Below the pieces are notes generated by a model. The model saw nothing but the letters and a program-made list of their open reading frames with translations. It made no database searches and had not been told where the DNA came from. A stretch of DNA of 7,457 nt. It comes from CAZSBG01 sp964605145. GTDB taxonomy: Bacteria > Zhuqueibacterota > Zhuqueibacteria > Thermofontimicrobiales > Thermofontimicrobiaceae. Below are positions 6,438 to 7,457 of the stretch, piece by piece; within the stretch, counting starts at the first letter, position 1, and each line of letters starts with the position of its first letter. A program made the translations under genes and the position numbers. The stretch is from contig CAZSBG010000176.1 of NCBI GenBank assembly GCA_964605145.1, forward strand, positions 1-7,457, read 5' to 3'.

Positions 6438-6624
6438 TAATCTATTAGAAAAAACCACTTCATTCATAAAAATCATCTTTTTAATGAAGGTGCATACACT
6501 ATTTCAATAATATTATTCCCCGGTTTGTAACATCTTTATCTAATATTAATTATTTTAATCATTTAATAGGATAATTTATAATACGAAAACAGGTGTAAAA
6601 TGTCAATAATTTTCTAATAGATTA
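6438..6624. repeat. 187-bp segment bounded by perfect 15-bp inverted repeats
   Basis: TAATCTATTAGAAAA (6438-6452) is the exact reverse complement of TTTTCTAATAGATTA (6610-6624), with 157 nt between the arms. In a gene-less interval this size, a 15-bp perfect match is unlikely by chance even at this AT content. Two readings are possible. It may be a MITE-like non-autonomous element; the outermost bases are TA on both sides, which would leave 13-bp terminal repeats and a TA target duplication as made by IS630/mariner-type transposases. Or it may be a pair of regulator sites, since each arm contains the near-palindrome TCTATTAGA. No transposase gene is nearby. Confidence 0.5.
6554..6582 (+). promoter_or_regulatory. 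Possible plus-strand promoter
   Basis: A perfect TATAAT (6577-6582) stands 17 nt after TTTAAT (6554-6559), a poor -35 match. It is the only reasonable plus-strand promoter seen and lies inside the inverted-repeat segment. A transcript starting near 6589 would end at the strong terminator at 6758-6795. TATAAT is easily formed in AT-rich DNA, so the call is tentative. Confidence 0.25.
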
Positions 6625-6795
6625 CAAAAATTTTTTATAAACGACATTTGACGCTTAAAATCGATTTCACTTTGCCCACAAGGCTATTTTACCCAATCTA
6701 TCCGGGCGTAATTTAACGTTTTTTAGTCATACGTAATTAAACTTAATTTCCAAATACAAAAAAAGAGCATACTTTCATGAATGATGCTCTTTTTT
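6589..6795 (+). ncRNA. Candidate small RNA, about 205 nt
   Basis: This is the segment between the possible plus-strand promoter and the bidirectional terminator. It has no meaningful ORF (an ATG at 6600 opens five codons only). Its 3' end would be the terminator hairpin. It contains a relatively GC-rich patch around 6672-6708, where GCCC and GGGC can pair, unlike its AT-rich surroundings. No known RNA family is recognised. The terminator may instead serve only the minus-strand DsrE-like gene, in which case no RNA gene is needed. Confidence 0.2.
6758..6795. terminator. Bidirectional intrinsic terminator
   Basis: GAGCAT (6765-6770) pairs with ATGCTC (6784-6789), extended by A7 on one side and T6 on the other, giving a stem of about 12 bp with a 13-nt loop. 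Both strands end in a run of U, so it can stop transcription either way. On the minus strand it closes the DsrE-like gene, 61 nt beyond its stop codon. Confidence 0.85.
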
Positions 6796-6856
6796 CAATA
6801 AATCCATTTTTTTGTCCCATCGATTTTACAATAAAATCCAAAGTTAATACAAAAAA

Positions 6857-7186
6857 TTAAAAACTGATAATGTGATCAACATCGGACATGGCCTCGTAAA
6901 ATTCGCTCAATGTAGTAACTACAACACCATTTAACAGTATATTCTGCAATTTTCTATTATTTACAGAAGATTTACAGGCATAAATGTCAGTCTCTGTATT
7001 TTCCGCAATCGTCTTAATATTTTTCGCAGTTCTACTCCCTTTGAGCAAATAGTATACACCATCTCCTACAAAAAACACTCCCTTAACATGCCCCCCATGT
7101 TCCCCCTTCGCCATCGGAGCGAACACACTTTCTTCAATTAACTCCGACGTGCTTTCTTTTGTAATGATGTAAGCAATTTTTTTCAT
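6857..7186 (-). CDS. DsrE-like small protein
   Basis: The 109-residue product resembles the DsrE/DsrF/TusD-like fold, a small alpha/beta domain found in sulfur-relay and related proteins. Visible are a first strand MKKIAYIIT, a central GVFFVGDGVYYLLKG (36-50), DIYACKSSVNNRKL (67-80) with a single cysteine (Cys71) where DsrE-type proteins often carry the reactive cysteine, and the ending DVDHIISF, like the family's DRVISF. Segment 28-33 (GEHGGH) is an unusual histidine pair ahead of the glycine loop. Cys71 is the only cysteine, so any sulfur carriage would be a persulfide on that residue. The start ATG has AGGA 5 nt upstream (7192-7195). A possible promoter precedes it and a strong terminator follows, so it may be monocistronic. 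The fold is fairly likely; the function is unknown. Confidence 0.7.
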   Translation of the reverse strand: MKKIAYIITKESTSELIEESVFAPMAKGEHGGHVKGVFFVGDGVYYLLKGSRTAKNIKTIAENTETDIYACKSSVNNRKLQNILLNGVVVTTLSEFYEAMSDVDHIISF

Positions 7187-7227
7187 GTACGTCCTACTCG
7201 ATTAATGAATATGATTCAGTTAAAAAC

Positions 7228-7256
7228 ACTATAAATATTTTATGCATATTTGATAA
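7228..7256 (-). promoter_or_regulatory. Possible promoter of the DsrE-like gene
   Basis: On the minus strand, TTATCA (7251-7256) is followed after 17 nt by TATAGT (7228-7233), a fair sigma-70-like pair. It lies in the 154-nt gap after the partial upstream gene and would give a leader of about 35 nt. An overlapping TTGAAA slightly upstream is an alternative -35 with worse spacing. Confidence 0.35.
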
Positions 7257-7340
7257 AAAAGTTTCAATAAATGAATATTAATATTTTTTTCGTAATTTTT
7301 GAATGCATGAATCAGGGGATATCACTTTGGTCATCTGAAA

Positions 7341-7457
7341 TTATTCGTTTTTTGTAACTTTCAAGAAACTTGGATTTTTCACCAATGTCATTCCCTCATG
7401 CTTGCAAAGTTTCATTATATTTTTAAATGAATGCAGACTTTGCTTTTCGTCGCAGAT
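7341..7457 (-). CDS. C-terminal fragment of an unrecognised protein (cut by window edge)
   Basis: An open frame enters from the right edge and ends at a TAA (7341-7343), leaving 38 residues beginning ICDEKQSLHSFKNIMKLC and ending FLKVTKNE. The stretch is amphipathic, with two cysteines (positions 2 and 18 of the fragment), and reads like the last helix and strand of a small alpha/beta domain. It is probably a real gene end because its strand and spacing fit the neighbours, but 38 open codons in AT-rich DNA are not proof. The family is not recognised. Confidence 0.5.
   Translation of the reverse strand: MCDEKQSLHSFKNIMKLCKHEGMTLVKNPSFLKVTKNE

Larger units (their letters stand above)
6287..6757. 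other. AT-rich gene-less interval
   Basis: About 470 nt separate the MBL-fold gene from the terminator of the DsrE-like gene. The composition is very AT-rich and no ORF with a credible ribosome binding site was found on either strand. What it does hold is a perfect 15-bp inverted repeat (6438-6624), a smaller hairpin (6456-6464 with 6483-6492, one bulge), a plus-strand TATAAT, and two near-direct copies of CGTAATTTAA/CGTAATTAA (6707 and 6732). The promoter of the MBL operon must lie here, unless that operon is read through from upstream. Confidence 0.6.

Noticed and set aside
6328..6510. 60-codon plus-strand ORF in the gene-less interval
   Set aside because: No Shine-Dalgarno sequence, composition typical of translated AT-rich DNA, and it overlaps an arm of the inverted repeat.
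7274..7285. AATATTAATATT palindrome followed by T-run
   Set aside because: Pure A/T with no room for a loop and no plus-strand gene to terminate; expected by chance here.

Overview
The window reads as chromosomal DNA from a bacterium, probably of the Bacteroidota/Calditrichota/KSB1-like (FCB) part of the tree. The evidence is indirect: a short RpoD-type sigma factor with no region 1.1 (as in Bacteroidota SigA), an interspersed repeat with a GAGCGGAGTCGA core of a kind I recall from such genomes, and AT-rich intergenic DNA. The phylum is an inference and the genus is not recognisable. Every convincing gene lies on the minus strand, so transcription runs from high to low coordinates. No tRNA, rRNA, CRISPR array, insertion sequence or prophage gene was seen.

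In order of transcription: (1) 7457-6857 holds the last 38 codons of an unrecognised gene and a small DsrE-like protein, closed by a strong bidirectional terminator at 6758-6795. (2) 6757-6287 is about 470 nt of very AT-rich DNA with no credible gene. It contains a perfect 15-bp inverted repeat with arms 157 nt apart and a possible plus-strand promoter ahead of the terminator. (3) 6271-4895 is a two-gene unit: a PhnP/RNase Z-like metallo-beta-lactamase-fold hydrolase, then a rubrerythrin-like diiron protein whose start should be the ATG at 5389. (4) 4599-3742 encodes the sigma factor, with a leader carrying interleaved inverted repeats and a composite hairpin terminator downstream. (5) 3528-134 holds nfo (endonuclease IV), lpdA (dihydrolipoyl dehydrogenase) and lipA (lipoyl synthase). 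nfo has a good promoter just past the sigma terminator. lipA follows lpdA after 200 nt and may have its own promoter and a structured leader.

Functionally, lipA and lpdA belong together: LipA makes the lipoyl cofactor on 2-oxoacid dehydrogenase E2 or glycine cleavage H proteins, and LpdA reoxidises it. nfo is a base-excision repair enzyme that may ride on the same transcript. The MBL/diiron pair and the DsrE-like gene suggest redox or sulfur/peroxide handling in an organism that meets low oxygen, but their substrates cannot be read from sequence. Base composition falls visibly from the lipA-nfo side (about half GC in coding DNA) to the right half (roughly one third GC). All numbers were counted by eye; no database search was possible.
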